From NCBI RefSeq assembly GCF_026391055.1, contig NZ_JAPLET010000024.1, forward strand, positions 186,001 to 250,000: 64,000 nucleotides of DNA. The letters are read 5' to 3'. How positions within the stretch are numbered: the first letter of the stretch is position 1; each line of letters opens with the position of its first letter. Both the position numbers and the translations under genes were made by a program. This DNA is from Spirosoma sp. (GTDB lineage Bacteria; Bacteroidota; Bacteroidia; Cytophagales; Spirosomataceae). The notes under the pieces are model-generated. The model was given only the letters and a program-made list of their open reading frames with translations. It was not told the origin of the DNA and did not search any database. Below, in pieces: positions 18,301 through 26,590 of this stretch.

Positions 18301-20627
18301 GGCATTAAATCAATACCTTTTTTAAAATAATCGAGGGCCGAACTGTACGCTACAGCTGATTGGGCTCTTCTTCCAGCCTGTAAATTCATTCGAGCCAGAT
18401 CAATCCGATCGGCTTCTTCATCGAGCAAATCACTGCTTTCATTAAAGTGCCTGACTACCTCTATGACAAGTTCACTTTTTTCTGAGTCAGACATGGTCTC
18501 CAACAGCAGTTTACCGATGGTAAGATGCAGCAGTTTCTTTGTATCTTCGGCTATATTCTGATAAACACTTTGCTGAATACGGTCATGCTGAAACCTGTAT
18601 GAAACGCCAAAATCATCATCGCCTGTGACTAAGCGGTAAGCTTGACTTGTCTGAATAATAATTTCTTCTTCAAGTGCAGGCCACAGAATAACTGATGTAT
18701 CAAAGGCATTCTTTTTTTTAAGTAAGCTAAGCGTTCTAAGCGAAAAGGTATTTCCAATACAGGCAGCAAGTTCTAACAACTCGCGACATTCTCCAGGCAA
18801 CTCGTTTAATTTAGCCGCCATAAAGTCAACTACGTTACTGGATATATTATACGCTGCTATTTTTTTTATATTCCAGGACCATTTACCGCTCAGGTGATCA
18901 AAAAATACCAGTCCCTGCGAATGTGTTGTTTTAAATAATTCGTATAAATAAAATGGGTTTCCGACCGTTCGTTTGTAAATTATTGTAGCCAGTGCTTTCG
19001 TTTCTTCCTGAGTAACTTTTAACGTATCAGCCACTAACTGATTAACATGAACTTCGGCTAAATCAGATAGGATTAATTCATCTACTTCCTTGGTTTTTTT
19101 TATCTTATCAATTGTGAGCCGTAAGGGATGACCCGGACCTATCTCATTATCCCGATAGGCACCAATAATGAATAAATAGGGAATATCTGTACTGATAAGG
19201 TCAGTAATCAGACGAAATGATGAGTCATCGCCCCATTGAAGATCGTCCAGAAAAATAGTCAATGGGTGCTCCTGCGTAGCAAACACGCGAATAAATTCAC
19301 GCAGCGTAAAGAAGAAACGGTTTTTAGACTCGGCCGGATTTAATGGCTGCACCGGGCCTTGTTTACCTATAATATACTCAAACTCAGGCACCAGGTCGAC
19401 TAATACGGGAGCATTCAACCCCAGCACACTAGTCAGTTCGGCTTTAATCTTTTTCAGCTTATCGCTGGGTTCACTTACCAGGTCTTTTACAAGTTCACAA
19501 AACGCAAGGGAGAATGCATTAAAGGGGGAGTTAACTTTGAATTGATCAAATTTACCTGCAACAAAATAGCCATTTTTCTTCGCAGTCGGTTTGTGAATTT
19601 CGTTAACCAAAGCAGTTTTCCCAACGCCAGACGCTCCACTGATCAGCGCAAATCTACACCCGCCCGTAGAAACCTCTCTGAAGAGATACATTAATTTCGC
19701 AATATCATGATCGCGTCCGTATAGCTTTTCAGGTATATTAAATTTAGAATAAATATCTTTTTCAGCAATTACAAAATGAGGAATGTCTGATTCATTTTTT
19801 AGAAAAAGTAAACACTTCTCAAGATCGTACTTAAGACCACTTGCACTCTGGTACCTATTTTCGGCATTTTTCTCCGTTAATTTCAACACAATATCGGATA
19901 GAACACCCGGTATTTTCGCATCCAGTTCGACCGGCGGAATACTATTTTTAGCTAGATGATAGTGAATTAACTCCATTGGCTCTTCGCTGAAAAAAGGCAG
20001 AAAGCCAAGCAACATCTCATAAAAAGTTATTCCTAATGAATAAAAATCAGCCCGATAATCTGTAGAGCGATTCATTCGGCCCGTTTGTTCCGGAGATATA
20101 TACGGTAAAGTACCCTCCAGTACGTGTGGATTACGAGCCGATGTACGTTCAGAGGATAATTTTGTAGCTATCCTGAAATCAACTAAAACAACTTCTTTTG
20201 TATCAACATTGATAACAATATTTTCAGGATTAATATCCTTATGAACTATATTCAATGCATGCAGATCGCCCAAAATAGTGGTGATCCGGATAGCAATATC
20301 CAGAAACTCCGCAATGCCTAGCCGGATTGATTTTATATAGCTGGCTAAAGACTGCCCATTACAATCGTCCAGTACGATAACCGGCCTGTTCTTGTGAGTT
20401 AGTAAGTCGTATACTTTACTGACTCCATGTACATTGATATCACTTAATAATGCGTATTCTTTTTTTAAATAAGCAATTTCGGTTGCGCCGGGATAGGGAT
20501 TTACCAACGTCTTTAGAAGTACGCTTTTTTTATCTGTATTTCTTACAGCTCGATAAATTAGTGCGCGTTTTCCTTCATAAACAACTTCATTAATTTTATA
20601 ACCAGGTATGTTATCTTCGCGTATCAT
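15303..20627 (-). CDS. Giant fused Ser/Thr kinase-like / AAA ATPase / sensor histidine kinase
   Basis: This 1,774-residue protein has an N-terminal kinase domain (~1-275) with VHKDINPENIVI and VDFRIATKL, so HKD replaces HRD and DFR replaces DFG; then an AAA/STAND-type ATPase with P-loop ISGASGVGKTALV at ~326-340 and Walker B TIFLDDLQWGD; a long helical TPR-like region (~650-1290); a GAF domain (~1325-1475); and a histidine kinase with the phosphoacceptor in GIAHEIQNPLNF (~1530) and an ATPase domain with DNGFGM and GTGLGLSLS. This multi-domain family is known in cyanobacteria and Bacteroidota. The DFR change could weaken Mg binding in the kinase domain. The gene is markedly more AT-rich than its surroundings and stands alone, with no response regulator beside it. 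Confidence 0.85.
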   Translation of the reverse strand: MIREDNIPGYKINEVVYEGKRALIYRAVRNTDKKSVLLKTLVNPYPGATEIAYLKKEYALLSDINVHGVSKVYDLLTHKNRPVIVLDDCNGQSLASYIKSIRLGIAEFLDIAIRITTILGDLHALNIVHKDINPENIVINVDTKEVVLVDFRIATKLSSERTSARNPHVLEGTLPYISPEQTGRMNRSTDYRADFYSLGITFYEMLLGFLPFFSEEPMELIHYHLAKNSIPPVELDAKIPGVLSDIVLKLTEKNAENRYQSASGLKYDLEKCLLFLKNESDIPHFVIAEKDIYSKFNIPEKLYGRDHDIAKLMYLFREVSTGGCRFALISGASGVGKTALVNEIHKPTAKKNGYFVAGKFDQFKVNSPFNAFSLAFCELVKDLVSEPSDKLKKIKAELTSVLGLNAPVLVDLVPEFEYIIGKQGPVQPLNPAESKNRFFFTLREFIRVFATQEHPLTIFLDDLQWGDDSSFRLITDLISTDIPYLFIIGAYRDNEIGPGHPLRLTIDKIKKTKEVDELILSDLAEVHVNQLVADTLKVTQEETKALATIIYKRTVGNPFYLYELFKTTHSQGLVFFDHLSGKWSWNIKKIAAYNISSNVVDFMAAKLNELPGECRELLELAACIGNTFSLRTLSLLKKKNAFDTSVILWPALEEEIIIQTSQAYRLVTGDDDFGVSYRFQHDRIQQSVYQNIAEDTKKLLHLTIGKLLLETMSDSEKSELVIEVVRHFNESSDLLDEEADRIDLARMNLQAGRRAQSAVAYSSALDYFKKGIDLMPDSLWESYHQLAFDLYAGYAQNAYQTNDYFTAEASINRLLEKARTKLEKVEILSFRIRQYNTVGKSEEAIRSGIEGLALLGYDLPEKPAAALVLKEVILAKWRLGTRKPIALLDAPLLRDPEKKAVARLLTEIGPSAFVLGNDSLYGLTQLKIVNLSMQYGNCEESAYAYVAFGAVLSEAFGDLKSAESFGQLGLALNEKLGDIEYRCRVIAAYGVLTHHFNNHWNTTGDFFKRGIEAGYLSGDLFYLAYCATNCTVWQPSLDLPSSLADQKKYFKVVLDTDYTDAIDSANMNMQLTKNFMGLTEGLFVLDDAEFDEVRCLTQMTQRKYSSGIGMYHIHKAYIYLFYGQHEKSYESVKQADQYIKSLVSLINLTRLCIVSFFASSGYLLFGIDPPKDQLKKRMKKELAKMKRWAAYNPTNFLHMQHLMEAEIANIDDDFVGATKLYEKAIRLAGENAWQADEAFANELAAKFFSRHGIDTASSGYWKDAYYLYNKWGAQGKIKFLREDYPQLFKTVRNSNAERVNDLGGGEEGETIYALDVDTIVKSSQAISGEIELKSLVSKMMNIIMMNAGAENGVLLLKQDDRILIQASASADEVKTMQNTPAEDSSQLPQTIINYVSHLQESVVLYDAANQGKFRNDDYILRNQTKSILCSPIVFLNKLYGIVYLENNISVGAFTEERLKIVRLLSSQMAISIQNAILYSNLENKVQERTVEIQAQRDQTQQALTELKATQARLIQKEKMASLGELTAGIAHEIQNPLNFVNNFAEISSEIVDDLVLEHSKPSRTPKLESDLLTFLKDNLTKIHHHGQRVSNIVKGMLEHSRIGSGEMQPTNLGALADEYMYLAYNGLKSKDKTFSCELITYYDPAVYAVNVVSQDISRVFLNLFSNAFYAVRERKQQQGDAYQPFVRVHVRQAKGFVEILIADNGFGMSQAVQQKIFQPFFTTKPTGEGTGLGLSLSYDIITKGHRGGLFVQSWEGEGTEFTIQLPTSEESIVS

Positions 20628-20835
20628 AGAATCAATTTAGAACAATTACCATCGTATTTCGCACCGAATTTATCACTCCTTTTTTTGCCATCATGATTTT
20701 AGACATCCTTATTATGGGACAAATAGTTGTATAAACTATTTGATGCGACATTGAGAGCAATGGCTATAGGGTAATATGCTAGTATTAGTTAATACGATTG
20801 TTCTATACGCAACAGCTAATCTGCTTGATTGACCC

Positions 20836-21525
20836 TTAAAGCAGGAAGCTTGAAATTATCTTGAAAATTACCTCATGCCCTTTATCGTTAGGGTGAATGC
20901 CGTCTTCACTAAGGAGTTCCGGCTTTACTAAATTCTCCGAGGTGGCTAAAGGGTCGTATATATTGACAGCAAACGAGCCATAACTTTTCATAACCAGATC
21001 TCTCTGAAGCAGCAATTTGGTCGTAACTTCGGCATTGAACTTACGGGGAATAGGCGTGGTAATGATTACAGTACCTACCCCAGCGGCCAAAGCTCGGCTC
21101 CTGATCATATTAAAATTGTCAATGATCTCATCGACATTGTAGCCAGCCACAGCATCATTTGATGAATTACTGATGATTAATGTAGTCGGCTTTTCTTTCA
21201 GCGCAGCGTTTATGTTCCGAAGGGTATCTGCATCTGGCCGGTTATTAGGGTGACTCGATTTTGTTGGCAAAAGCTGGTAACTGGTGTATCCCCCTTTAGC
21301 CAGATTCACAACTCGGCTGTTTGATAGTTGCTGGGTAAGCCGTCCTGCCCATGAATATTTGTAATCCGAAGCGCCCCAGCCGGCTGCCGTAGACGAGCCT
21401 ATTATGACAATTGTTTCAGTAGAAGGCTTTACGGTTCCATTTCCTCCTATCGGTGTGTCTACTGTTGTTGGTTTACAGCTTGGTAAAAAAGTAACAAATA
21501 GTAATATAAATAATTGTCTTTGCAT
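20836..21525 (-). CDS. SGNH/GDSL-type hydrolase lipoprotein
   Basis: The 229-residue protein starts with a lipoprotein-type signal (LFILLFVTFLPSC). The SGNH blocks are present: block I IIGSSTAAGWGAS with the nucleophile Ser, block II NLAKGGYTS with Gly, block III ISNSSNDA with Asn and block V DGIHPNDKGH with the Asp-His pair. It is expected to be an esterase or acetyl-hydrolase acting in the periplasm or outer membrane, probably on sugar-linked or lipid esters; the substrate cannot be read. It is monocistronic with its own promoter. Confidence 0.85.
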   Translation of the reverse strand: MQRQLFILLFVTFLPSCKPTTVDTPIGGNGTVKPSTETIVIIGSSTAAGWGASDYKYSWAGRLTQQLSNSRVVNLAKGGYTSYQLLPTKSSHPNNRPDADTLRNINAALKEKPTTLIISNSSNDAVAGYNVDEIIDNFNMIRSRALAAGVGTVIITTPIPRKFNAEVTTKLLLQRDLVMKSYGSFAVNIYDPLATSENLVKPELLSEDGIHPNDKGHEVIFKIISSFLL

Positions 21526-21557
21526 ATTTTCCTAATCCACAGTGTGAGCTTTGTTTA

Positions 21558-21588
21558 CAAAAATAGTCGATTATGCATTCATACTCAA
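21558..21588 (-). promoter_or_regulatory. Promoter of the SGNH hydrolase gene
   Basis: On the - strand TTG (21588-21586) and TATTTTTG (21565-21558) are 20 bases apart, matching the Bacteroidota -33/-7 pattern. The -7 box ends 32 bases upstream of the start codon. Confidence 0.5.
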
Positions 21589-21863
21589 CACAAAATTGTA
21601 TCCAACTCATAATAGTAACTTAGTACAGTATACAATTAAATCAATGCTGGCCTGCCTCATAAAAATGCCCTAATAAGCCCTGTCCGGTGGATCGTTGCGC
21701 CAGCCTAAATCAGGTTAACGATGGCGACGAAAAAGTTTCCCAAAAAACAGACAACGTCTGTACTCTGCCGGTAAGACAGAAGGTTACCTGGCAATTTCGC
21801 TTTCGTTTATCCATAAATCATAAGAACCAGTAAAAGGATAAACTTTCTACCAACTCGGGTGAT
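21589..21863. other. Intergenic stretch without recognised features
   Basis: This is the remainder of the 338-base gap between the SGNH hydrolase and the next - strand gene. I see no coding frame, RNA gene or clear terminator in it. Confidence 0.4.
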
Positions 21864-23045
21864 TTAACTTACCTGTAATACTTTTTCTTCGCTCACCTGG
21901 CCCGCATCGACTGATGCGTCAAAACCAACCAGACGAGCAACGATAACCCATAGTAACCAGCAGGCATTACCAAACAACAGATAACCGAAGTAACCCAAAA
22001 TCGGCATTTCAGAAAACAGATGGTACTTATCCAGATAAGGGACAGAGTACTTCCAGTAGTTTGGGTTGGTAGGCATATCATCATGAAACCACTCGCTTCC
22101 GAAATTCCAGAACTCCCAGAAGAAGCCATTCAGTAACGTGCTGATTGCAATTAAAACAACAAATGACCAGTCACCTTTCTTACTGATTTCAGTAAAGGGA
22201 GTCCAAAAACCAGAAATTGCCATAGCAGGAACCAGCATTGGCAACATACTTACCCACAACATCCAGAATAATTCGTTTGGAAAATACCCCATCAGGAAAA
22301 GGGATATACCACCTATAACCAGGCATATGTATTGACCCGTGGTTGAAAACCGGATCGCCGGGCCAAACGAGTACCGGTTCTTCATAGACTTGACTGTACG
22401 CAACAGCCAGTACCATTCAAAAATGGCGGGTAGCACGGTTGTGTAGGAGACTAGCTGCCAGGAGATATTGCCGAAATTACTGAGTATGTTGTTGTTTGGG
22501 TAATACCAGTTTTCGAGCACAAAAAAGTTTTGATATTCAAAAACGAACCAGCTAAAGGCCGACGTAACCGCCAGAATTTTCACGGTATTAGGTTTGGCCG
22601 ACATCAATGACACGCCATTATTCCGTTTGTAGACAATGCCGTCCAAAACAAAAATAAACCCCCACCAAAGCGGCACGAATGTAAAGTTGTCGGCGGGCTT
22701 TAACACCTCAAATCGGCCCCACATCAGTAGCCAGCTGATCATAACAACAATGAGCGCCGGTTTAAACCACACCGGATACCCGACAGCTGTTTTTTCACTC
22801 TCCACCACATCCGGCTTTTTCTTGAAGCCAAAGAGTTGCGGCAGCAGTAAAAAGGTTAGTATAAAAATAGCAACCAGTGAACAGACATTAAAATACGTCT
22901 GGTTGAACGGTGGATCGTCAGCTACTTTTTGCGCCGGAAACAACCCATACCCAGGCGGCAAACCACCCCATTTCAGATAACTTCCCAGAAAGGGTAGAAT
23001 AAAGAAAAACAGGAATGAGATGATCAGTAAAGCCTTCTTTTTCAT
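21864..23045 (-). CDS. Polytopic membrane protein of unknown function
   Basis: I use the ATG at 23045 (MKKKALLIISFLFF), giving 393 residues; the longer frame would run into the preceding gene. The protein has about nine hydrophobic helices, including an N-terminal one, LALVVMISWLLMWGRF-like and FVFEYQNFFVLENWYYP segments, and several WW/FW-rich loops. No transporter or enzyme motif is recognised. It follows the acetyltransferase by 44 bases and may be co-transcribed with it. Confidence 0.65.
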   Translation of the reverse strand: MKKKALLIISFLFFFILPFLGSYLKWGGLPPGYGLFPAQKVADDPPFNQTYFNVCSLVAIFILTFLLLPQLFGFKKKPDVVESEKTAVGYPVWFKPALIVVMISWLLMWGRFEVLKPADNFTFVPLWWGFIFVLDGIVYKRNNGVSLMSAKPNTVKILAVTSAFSWFVFEYQNFFVLENWYYPNNNILSNFGNISWQLVSYTTVLPAIFEWYWLLRTVKSMKNRYSFGPAIRFSTTGQYICLVIGGISLFLMGYFPNELFWMLWVSMLPMLVPAMAISGFWTPFTEISKKGDWSFVVLIAISTLLNGFFWEFWNFGSEWFHDDMPTNPNYWKYSVPYLDKYHLFSEMPILGYFGYLLFGNACWLLWVIVARLVGFDASVDAGQVSEEKVLQVS

Positions 23046-23089
23046 AATAAAAGTGTAGTATAGACCGGAAACGGGTATTACGCCAAAAT

Positions 23090-23647
23090 TTACTGTCCCG
23101 CGCTCAATTCGTCCTGAACGTGGCAAATGGGTGTTGGTATAACAGGGTTTATCTGATGAGGCTGTAGCGCCCGCTGAAACCACGACACATCATGCCAGGT
23201 CCCCATTTTGTAGCCAATTTTGGCGTAGGTACCAATGTAGTTGAAGCCCATCGACCGATGAAATGATTCGCTTTGGGGATTAGGAATTGTGATGCCCGCG
23301 TAGGCATTGTAATATCCCTGCCGAACCAATAAGTCAAATAGCCTTGTGTAAAGTTGCCGGGCTATCCCTCGCCGATGTCCGGCCGGATGCACATATACCG
23401 ATGTTTCGACCGACCATTGGTAGGCAGGTCGATCCCGGTGCCGGGACGCATACGCGTAGCCCAGCACGTTCCCCTCCTCTTCGGCAAGCAGATAGGGAAA
23501 TTGCTGCTGGATCGCCTGAATACGACCGGCAAATTCCGCTACGGGCGGCACTTCATACTCGAATGTAATGGTTGAGCCCGTAATGAAGGGCGCATAAACA
23601 GCCAGGATAGCGGACGCATCGACAGGCTGAGCAAAACGAATGGTCAT
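23090..23647 (-). CDS. GNAT-family N-acetyltransferase (phosphinothricin acetyltransferase-like)
   Basis: At 185 residues it shows the Pat-like order: IRFAQPVDASAILAVYAPFI, TITFEYEVPP, LLAEEEGNVLGYAYAS, the acetyl-CoA loop GHRRGIARQLY, and AGITIPNPQSESFHRSMGF followed by GTYAKIGYK. This family acetylates small amines such as methionine sulfoximine or phosphinothricin analogues. It begins 16 bases after mgtE on the same strand. Confidence 0.85.
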   Translation of the reverse strand: MTIRFAQPVDASAILAVYAPFITGSTITFEYEVPPVAEFAGRIQAIQQQFPYLLAEEEGNVLGYAYASRHRDRPAYQWSVETSVYVHPAGHRRGIARQLYTRLFDLLVRQGYYNAYAGITIPNPQSESFHRSMGFNYIGTYAKIGYKMGTWHDVSWFQRALQPHQINPVIPTPICHVQDELSAGQ

Positions 23648-23663
23648 AGCACCGGGAAGTTAT

Positions 23664-25016
23664 TTAAACTTCGGCTAATAACCATTGAGCAATTAGAAAA
23701 TAAACGCCGATACCGATCAGGTCGTTGGCCGTTGTAATAAATGGCCCCGAAGCAACCGCCGGGTTAATACCTATTCGACTGAGTAACAACGGCGTTACGG
23801 TTCCCATGAAAGAAGCCAGCATAACGACCGCCAACAGCGATGTAGCTACGACAAAAAATAAGCGGGGCTCCCCAATAATAAAAGTGTAAGCTCCGGCAAT
23901 GAGGCCCACAACCAGTCCGTTGATGACTGCCACCAGGAGAGTCCGCAGCAATCGTTTACCAAGACTTACACTTAAGCCCGAGGTGTCGGCCAGGCTTTGC
24001 AGAATAAGCGACGACGTCTGAATACCCACGTTCCCACCCGTCGACCCAATAATTGGAATGAAGGCCGCTAATGCCGCTATTTTGCCAAGTTCCGACTGAA
24101 ATCCGTTGATGACCGTTGCCGCCAGCAAACTCCCAACCGCTCCGGCTACGAGCCAGGGCAGTTGCACTTTCGAGCGCTCCCACACACTGTCGTCTTCCTC
24201 AACCTCTCCAGATAAACCGGAAATAACCTGAATGTCTTCTTCGGCCTGTTCGGTAATTACGTCTACTACATCGTCGATGGTGATTCGGCCAAGTAGTCGC
24301 TGCTGCACATTTACGACCGGAATAGCATCCAAGTCATACTTCTGCATGACCTCGGCCACTTCTGCTACAGGACGATACGTTTCGACAAACACAATGTCGT
24401 CGTCGTAAATATCGGCGATCTTGACGTTTTTGCGGGCCAGGACAATCTTTTTGAGTGAAACCAGGCCAAGCAATTTACCCACATCATCGACTACGTAGAC
24501 CGCATATACGTTTTCTACGTCTTCGGCTTGCTGGCGGATCTCTTCGATGCAGGCATTAACCGTTAGGTTTACGTTGATCCGGATGAGTTCTTTCTGCATC
24601 AGACTCCCCGCCACACCATCTTCGTAATGCAGCAAATCCAGAATAAACCGGGCCTGCTCACGATCCTCCAGAAAACCAATTACCTCTTCACGTACCTGAA
24701 TGGGCTGTTGATTCAACACGTCAACGGCATCGTCGGAGTCCATCTGGTTGATAAAGGGGGCAATCTCGGCCGACGTAAACAGCTTGAGCAGGTTGGTTCG
24801 CTCGGTTTGGTCGAGGTTGGCGAGGATTTCGGCACCAACGGTTTTATCGAGCAGACTGAGCAGATAATGGGCCGATTCCGGTTCCAGTTCATCCAATATT
24901 CCCGAAATATCGGCCGGATAAAGCTCTTCCATCTCCGTCCGTAACGTAGCATCATCGCCCGCGTCGATAGCCGACTGGATCTGGTCGAGGTATTCTTTAG
25001 TAAGTTCGAAGGTCAC
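23664..25016 (-). CDS. mgtE: Magnesium transporter MgtE
   Basis: The 450-residue protein has the full MgtE layout: N-terminal superhelical domain (~10-130) with EELYPADISGILDELEPE, two CBS domains (~135-255) that sense cytosolic Mg2+, a connecting helix, and five transmembrane helices (~285-450). The channel signature GSTGGNVGIQTSSLILQSLA and the pore-end motif PFITTANDLIGIGVYFLIA are intact. It imports Mg2+ across the inner membrane. Downstream are the GNAT gene and the membrane protein. Confidence 0.95.
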   Translation of the reverse strand: MTFELTKEYLDQIQSAIDAGDDATLRTEMEELYPADISGILDELEPESAHYLLSLLDKTVGAEILANLDQTERTNLLKLFTSAEIAPFINQMDSDDAVDVLNQQPIQVREEVIGFLEDREQARFILDLLHYEDGVAGSLMQKELIRINVNLTVNACIEEIRQQAEDVENVYAVYVVDDVGKLLGLVSLKKIVLARKNVKIADIYDDDIVFVETYRPVAEVAEVMQKYDLDAIPVVNVQQRLLGRITIDDVVDVITEQAEEDIQVISGLSGEVEEDDSVWERSKVQLPWLVAGAVGSLLAATVINGFQSELGKIAALAAFIPIIGSTGGNVGIQTSSLILQSLADTSGLSVSLGKRLLRTLLVAVINGLVVGLIAGAYTFIIGEPRLFFVVATSLLAVVMLASFMGTVTPLLLSRIGINPAVASGPFITTANDLIGIGVYFLIAQWLLAEV

Positions 25017-25074
25017 GGTTGTAACGAATAAAAGAGTGATGATTCGGCATTCCGGCTGGCGTATATTCGCTCTT

Positions 25075-25890
25075 TTATCCTTCCGCTCTTTCGCTCATTA
25101 ATATAGTTAAGGCTACAAACTCAGCTACACCCAGTTGTTCAGCCCGTTTGTCCATGAGCGGGCTGGCAAGGGCAGCTTCAGATGGCGACAGGGGCTTCAG
25201 GGCATTCCGGAGCGTTTTTCGACGCTGACTGAACCCGTGCTTAACTACCTGCGTAAACTTTTTCACGTCGCAACCAAGGTCAGTAACGCCGTTACGTTTA
25301 AGCGAAATCACCCCCGAAAAAACTTTTGGGGGCGGATTGAATACGCTGGGGTCTACCGTGAACTCGTACTTGATATCATACCAGGCCTGCAACAGCACGC
25401 TCAAAATACCATAGTCTTTGTTGCCTGGCCCGGAAGCTACCCGCTGCGCTACCTCGCGCTGAAACATGCCTACAACCTCAGGAACCCGGTCGCGCATGTC
25501 CAGCACTTTAAAGAGTATCTGGGTTGATATATTATAGGGAAAATTGCCAATAACAGCAAAAGGCTCCGTATTATCAGGTTGTTTTGTCGGCAGTAGATCC
25601 GGTCGGATATTAAGAAAATCGGATGCCAGAATACGGCCTTCCAGGGCTGGCACATACTGCTTCAGGTACTCGACCGATTCGCGGTCAATTTCAATGACAT
25701 ACGTATCAAACTGAGAGTTCTGTAGCAGGAACTGGGTCAGAACGCCCGTACCCGGACCAATTTCAAGCACTTTAGTATACGGCACGCCATCCGGTCCGGC
25801 GTGACCGGTCAGGAGTTCGGCGATGCGTTGGGCAATGCTCAGGTCTTTTAAAAAGTGCTGACCGAGTTCTTTTTTAGGTTTAACGTACAT
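25075..25890 (-). CDS. rsmA: 16S rRNA dimethyladenosine transferase RsmA (KsgA)
   Basis: The 271-residue protein has the RsmA start KKELGQHFLKD, SAM-binding motif LEIGPGTGVLTQ, acidic VIEIDRES, and the catalytic NFPYNIS motif, then QREVAQRVASGPGNKDYGILSVL and the C-terminal helical domain with FSQRRKTLRNAL. It methylates two adjacent adenosines near the 3' end of 16S rRNA during small-subunit maturation. It lies 58 bases upstream of mgtE on the same strand. Confidence 0.97.
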   Translation of the reverse strand: MYVKPKKELGQHFLKDLSIAQRIAELLTGHAGPDGVPYTKVLEIGPGTGVLTQFLLQNSQFDTYVIEIDRESVEYLKQYVPALEGRILASDFLNIRPDLLPTKQPDNTEPFAVIGNFPYNISTQILFKVLDMRDRVPEVVGMFQREVAQRVASGPGNKDYGILSVLLQAWYDIKYEFTVDPSVFNPPPKVFSGVISLKRNGVTDLGCDVKKFTQVVKHGFSQRRKTLRNALKPLSPSEAALASPLMDKRAEQLGVAEFVALTILMSERAEG

Positions 25891-25941
25891 GTTGTATCAG
25901 GCCGCAAAAGCGGGCATTTTGGGCCAGTTGGCGGACCAATA

Positions 25942-25949
25942 CAAAGGTA
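25942..25949 (-). promoter_or_regulatory. Candidate -7 box of the rsmA promoter
   Basis: TACCTTTG on the - strand matches TAnnTTTG and lies 52 bases upstream of the rsmA start codon. No clear TTG is seen at the usual distance upstream. The remaining ~230 bases up to 26179 hold no supported gene. Confidence 0.4.
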
Positions 25950-26179
25950 AGTCCCATTGGGCGAATTATTGGCGACCCTTTCGATTACCAAATTGTTTTA
26001 GTGCTTTTCTGAAAATAAGGCATGATCGCTCAGACATACGTAATTTCTATTCGGCCCTGATCAATGACCGTTTACGGGGTTGGTTAGAGGGCGTGGAGGA
26101 GCGTTGGAGGCTGGACATAGTCTGTGACTATGCCAAAGATGAGCTAACTGCTGATGTGTGCTTTAATGCTTATCAGCAG

Positions 26180-26485
26180 TTAGCTTAAATCTTCCAGGAC
26201 CCCATTATTACGAAAGCGAATTATACGAACATCAAGCGTCTCAATTGCTTTCTGACGTTCTTCATCGTAAATCCGGCTCTCAATTGTGTTATGTACTTCA
26301 CCGTCCAGTTCGATAGCCAACCGTTCTGAAGGGCAGTAAAAATCTAACACAAATAATCCAACGCTATGCTGACGTCTAAATTTTCGGCCTAATAGTTGTC
26401 GACCTTTCAAGTTTTGCCATAGTATAGCCTCGGCTTCGGTTGCTCCGTTACGAAGGGTTTTACGGATAGGCGTTAAGACTTTCAA
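26180..26485 (-). CDS. DUF559 nuclease-like protein
   Basis: This 101-residue protein has the DUF559 pattern: TEAEAILWQNLKGRQLLGRKFRRQH, VLDFYCPSERLAIELDG and a terminal RIIRFRNN. The spaced acidic residues (Glu in TEAE, Asp in LDFY, Glu in IELDG) correspond to a PD-(D/E)xK-like nuclease core related to the very-short-patch repair enzyme Vsr. Its cellular function is unknown. It stands alone between rsmA and the Ig-like lipoprotein. Confidence 0.85.
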   Translation of the reverse strand: MKVLTPIRKTLRNGATEAEAILWQNLKGRQLLGRKFRRQHSVGLFVLDFYCPSERLAIELDGEVHNTIESRIYDEERQKAIETLDVRIIRFRNNGVLEDLS

Positions 26486-26541
26486 CTTATTTAACTGGCC
26501 GTTCCGAATAGCTTCTTTTTGTATGTCTCAGTCAATTATTT

Positions 26542-26584
26542 ACCGCCCCCGACCCTCTTCTGTTTTAGGAGGGGGTTGGGGGCG
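26542..26584. repeat. G/C-rich imperfect inverted repeat
   Basis: CCGCCCCCGACCCTC (26542-26556) faces GAGGGGGTTGGGGGCGG (26568-26584) across an 11-base loop. It lies just 3' of the Ig-like lipoprotein gene (- strand) and could act as its terminator, although no T-run follows; it may also be a dispersed palindromic element. Confidence 0.5.
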
Positions 26585-26590
26585 GTCCAC

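Noticed and set aside
25889-26188. 99-residue + strand frame starting inside the rsmA start region and ending in the DUF559 gene
   Set aside because: It overlaps two well-supported genes at its ends and contains the rsmA promoter box; the protein resembles nothing known.
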